NCBI GenBank assembly: GCA_947478535.1
Contig: CANJXD010000299.1
Coordinates: 1 to 7,174 of the forward strand
DNA: 7,174 nucleotides
Direction: 5' to 3'
From: Acetobacteraceae bacterium
GTDB lineage: Bacteria; Pseudomonadota; Alphaproteobacteria; Acetobacterales; Acetobacteraceae
Below the pieces are notes generated by a model, which saw only the letters and a program-made list of their open reading frames with translations, was not told the DNA's origin and ran no database searches. Positions 6,033-7,174 of the stretch are shown here, piece after piece. Every line of letters starts with the position of its first letter. Position 1 is the first letter of the stretch. The position numbers were made by a program, and so were the translations under genes.

Positions 6033-6088
6033 GGTGCGCGAGGCTTTGGCAGATGGGGCGAGGGGACGGGCAAACGGGAGCACGCCGC

Positions 6089-6796
6089 ATGGTCGGCGTC
6101 ATCGGCCCCGAACGCCGCCCGAAGGCCCGCACGGCCGAGGATGTGCACGGCCACCTGTTCGAGGCGATCGTCGACCAGCGCCTGCCGCCCGGCACCAAGC
6201 TTACGGAACAGATGCTGGTCGAGACCTTCGGCCTTGGCCGCCGCGCGATCGGGGAGGCGTTGCAGCGCCTGTGCTGGGAAGGCCTGGCCGTGGCGCCGCC
6301 CAACCGGGGCGTCTTCGTCGCCGCGCCGTCGGTGGCCGAGGCCCGCGCCATCTTCGCCGCCCGCCAGGCGATCGAGGGCGGCACGACGGAAGCCGTGGCG
6401 CGGCGCGGAGACCCGGCCGATGTCGCGGCGCTGGCGGCCAATCTGGCGGAGGAACACCGGCTGCGCCGCGCCGGCCGGGTGCGCGACGCCATCCGCCTGT
6501 CCGGCGGCTTTCATACGCTGGTCGCCCGCCTGTCCGGCAACCCGATCCTGGAGGCGCAGGTGAAGCTGCTGGTGGCCCGCACCAGCCTCGTCGTCGCTCT
6601 CTATGAGAACCGGTCAGGCCTGGCGGGCTGGCATGACTGCCATGGGGATTTGGTGGAACTGGTCCGGCTGAAGCGCCACCGTGCCGCGGTGGCGCTGATG
6701 CGTCGGCACCTCGCGGAGTTGGAAAGTGACCTGCGCCTCGACCACCCCGCCGAGGACGCGCTGGACATCCGGCTGATCCTGGCGGAGCCGGCGTGA
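6089..6796 (+). CDS. GntR family transcriptional regulator, FCD (FadR-type) domain
   Basis: A 235-residue GntR/FCD regulator. The winged helix spans about residues 15-77 (LPPGTKLTEQMLVETFGLG, then EALQRLCWEGLAV and NRGVFV for the wing), and the FCD ligand domain about 80-215. The usual recognition-helix start S-R-T-P-V-R-E-A-L reads G-R-R-A-I-G-E-A-L (50-58), which is atypical. In FCD domains a D-x-x-x-H motif plus two further His bind a metal; here the Asp position is S138, while H142, H185 and H207 remain. Metal binding may be weakened or different. ATG 6089 has GGGAG (6076-6080) eight bases upstream and gives a family-typical N-terminus; ATG 6053 is in frame but has a poorer site. It is divergent from the binding-protein operon and is the likely local regulator, sensing a pathway compound (inference). 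Confidence 0.9.
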   Translation: MVGVIGPERRPKARTAEDVHGHLFEAIVDQRLPPGTKLTEQMLVETFGLGRRAIGEALQRLCWEGLAVAPPNRGVFVAAPSVAEARAIFAARQAIEGGTTEAVARRGDPADVAALAANLAEEHRLRRAGRVRDAIRLSGGFHTLVARLSGNPILEAQVKLLVARTSLVVALYENRSGLAGWHDCHGDLVELVRLKRHRAAVALMRRHLAELESDLRLDHPAEDALDIRLILAEPA

Positions 6797-6837
6797 CGGG
6801 GATGCTACCATCCGATCCCGCGTCGAGACCCCGTCAC
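6793..6837. terminator. Shared inverted repeat between convergent genes (bidirectional terminator candidate)
   Basis: GTGACGGGG (6793-6801) and CCCCGTCAC (6829-6837) form a perfect 9-bp stem with a 27-base loop; three more pairs (CCG 6788-6790 with CGG 6838-6840) are possible past a 2-base bulge. Both stop codons, TGA at 6794-6796 (+) and TGA at 6836-6834 (-), lie in the stem. There is no T run on either strand, so it is not a textbook intrinsic terminator. Confidence 0.4.
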
Positions 6838-7174
6838 CGGGCGTATCGCTTCTCCATCGCGTAGTAGTCGTTGAAGCCGACCCGGTCGTACAATTCCTCG
6901 AAGGGCAGCAGCGTCGCCGCGCCGGGATGCTCGCCCCGTGCCATCAGCGCCAGCGCATCCTGCTGCGCCTTGATCACCACATTCAGCAGCGTGACGCCGA
7001 GCAGCAGCACCTTATAGCCGATGGCCTCCGCCTGAGCCGGCGTCAGGAAGGGGCGGCCCGGCTTCTCGATCTGCGCCAGCATGGTGGGGGTGCGGCCCGT
7101 CACCCGATGCAGCGCCTCCATCTCCCGCTCCGATTGCGGCGCCTCGAAATACACGATGTCGGCGCCCAGGTCGC
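6834..7174 (-). CDS. Isocitrate lyase/PEP mutase family protein, C-terminal part (cut by window edge)
   Basis: The frame is open from the right edge to TGA at 6836-6834, giving about 113 residues; the N-terminus lies outside. DLGADIVYFEAP.SEREM, a segment LLAQIEKPGRPFLTPAQAEAIGYKVLLLG (with close family resemblance) and the C-terminal helices (LNVVIKAQQDALALMARG) match the C-terminal part of the isocitrate lyase/phosphoenolpyruvate mutase superfamily, which includes 2-methylisocitrate lyase, oxaloacetate decarboxylase and carboxyphosphonoenolpyruvate mutase. The catalytic Cys loop and metal Asp residues are not in view, so the exact reaction cannot be assigned. It is convergent with gntR, 37 bp between stop codons. 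A GTG at 7154 is in frame but is internal, because the frame and family similarity continue to the edge. Confidence 0.85.
   Translation of the reverse strand, partial: DLGADIVYFEAPQSEREMEALHRVTGRTPTMLAQIEKPGRPFLTPAQAEAIGYKVLLLGVTLLNVVIKAQQDALALMARGEHPGAATLLPFEELYDRVGFNDYYAMEKRYAR

Noticed and set aside
6022..6038. NtrC-type enhancer site (TGCAC-N7-GTGCA style) near GTGCGC...GGTGCG.
   Set aside because: The two GTGCGC copies are direct rather than inverted, and the left half-site does not match at the required spacing.
6053..6088. Upstream in-frame ATG 6053 as the gntR start.
   Set aside because: ATG 6089 has a better placed GGGAG and gives a typical N-terminus length; the 12 extra residues look like unconstrained sequence.
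5926..6492. N-terminal extension of the binding protein up to 6492 on the minus strand.
   Set aside because: The extension is antisense to gntR, has no similarity, and would bury the twin-arginine signal; ATG 5925 has a good ribosome site.

Overview
The window comes from a high-GC bacterium. Base composition and protein style suggest an alphaproteobacterium, possibly a Roseomonas-like member of the Acetobacteraceae; this is inference from sequence character, not a database match. The left edge (1-52) looks like the terminus of an IS21-family-like insertion element. It abuts the surviving C-terminal third to half of an SGNH/GDSL hydrolase gene (53-389, +), which overlaps by one base a complete GSCFA-family gene (389-1474, +).

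The centre is a compact five-gene operon on the minus strand, read from 5925 down to 1512: a Tat-exported NMT1/SsuA-like substrate-binding protein, a hydantoinase/dihydropyrimidinase, an SDR-fold protein lacking the usual Tyr and Lys, a YcsI/DUF1445 (D-glutamate cyclase-like) protein, and a GlcG/HbpS-like protein. Every junction overlaps (1, 16, 8 and 10 nt), so the genes are probably co-transcribed and translationally coupled. In front of the first gene lies a near-perfect sigma-54 (-24/-12) promoter, TGGCAC-N5-TTGCT, followed by a roughly 20-nt leader with a GGAGG ribosome binding site. This suggests nitrogen-responsive or enhancer-activated control of uptake and degradation of a nitrogenous compound, plausibly a cyclic amide or ureide. 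No ABC permease, ABC ATPase or N-carbamoylase is present.

A divergent GntR/FCD-type regulator (6089-6796, +) is transcribed away from the operon. The 163-bp intergenic region holds the sigma-54 promoter, a GC-rich inverted repeat and a GntR-operator-like palindrome (GGATTG-TGCG-CAATCC). The regulator ends convergently with the C-terminal part of an isocitrate lyase/PEP mutase-family gene (6834 to the right edge, -); a 9-bp perfect inverted repeat spans both stop codons.

The strongest candidate for something undescribed is the sigma-54-driven operon with its divergent regulator. The individual families are known, but the combination (hydantoinase + YcsI + noncanonical SDR + GlcG-like + orphan binding protein) has no pathway that I recognise. 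I see no tRNA, rRNA, CRISPR array or replication origin.
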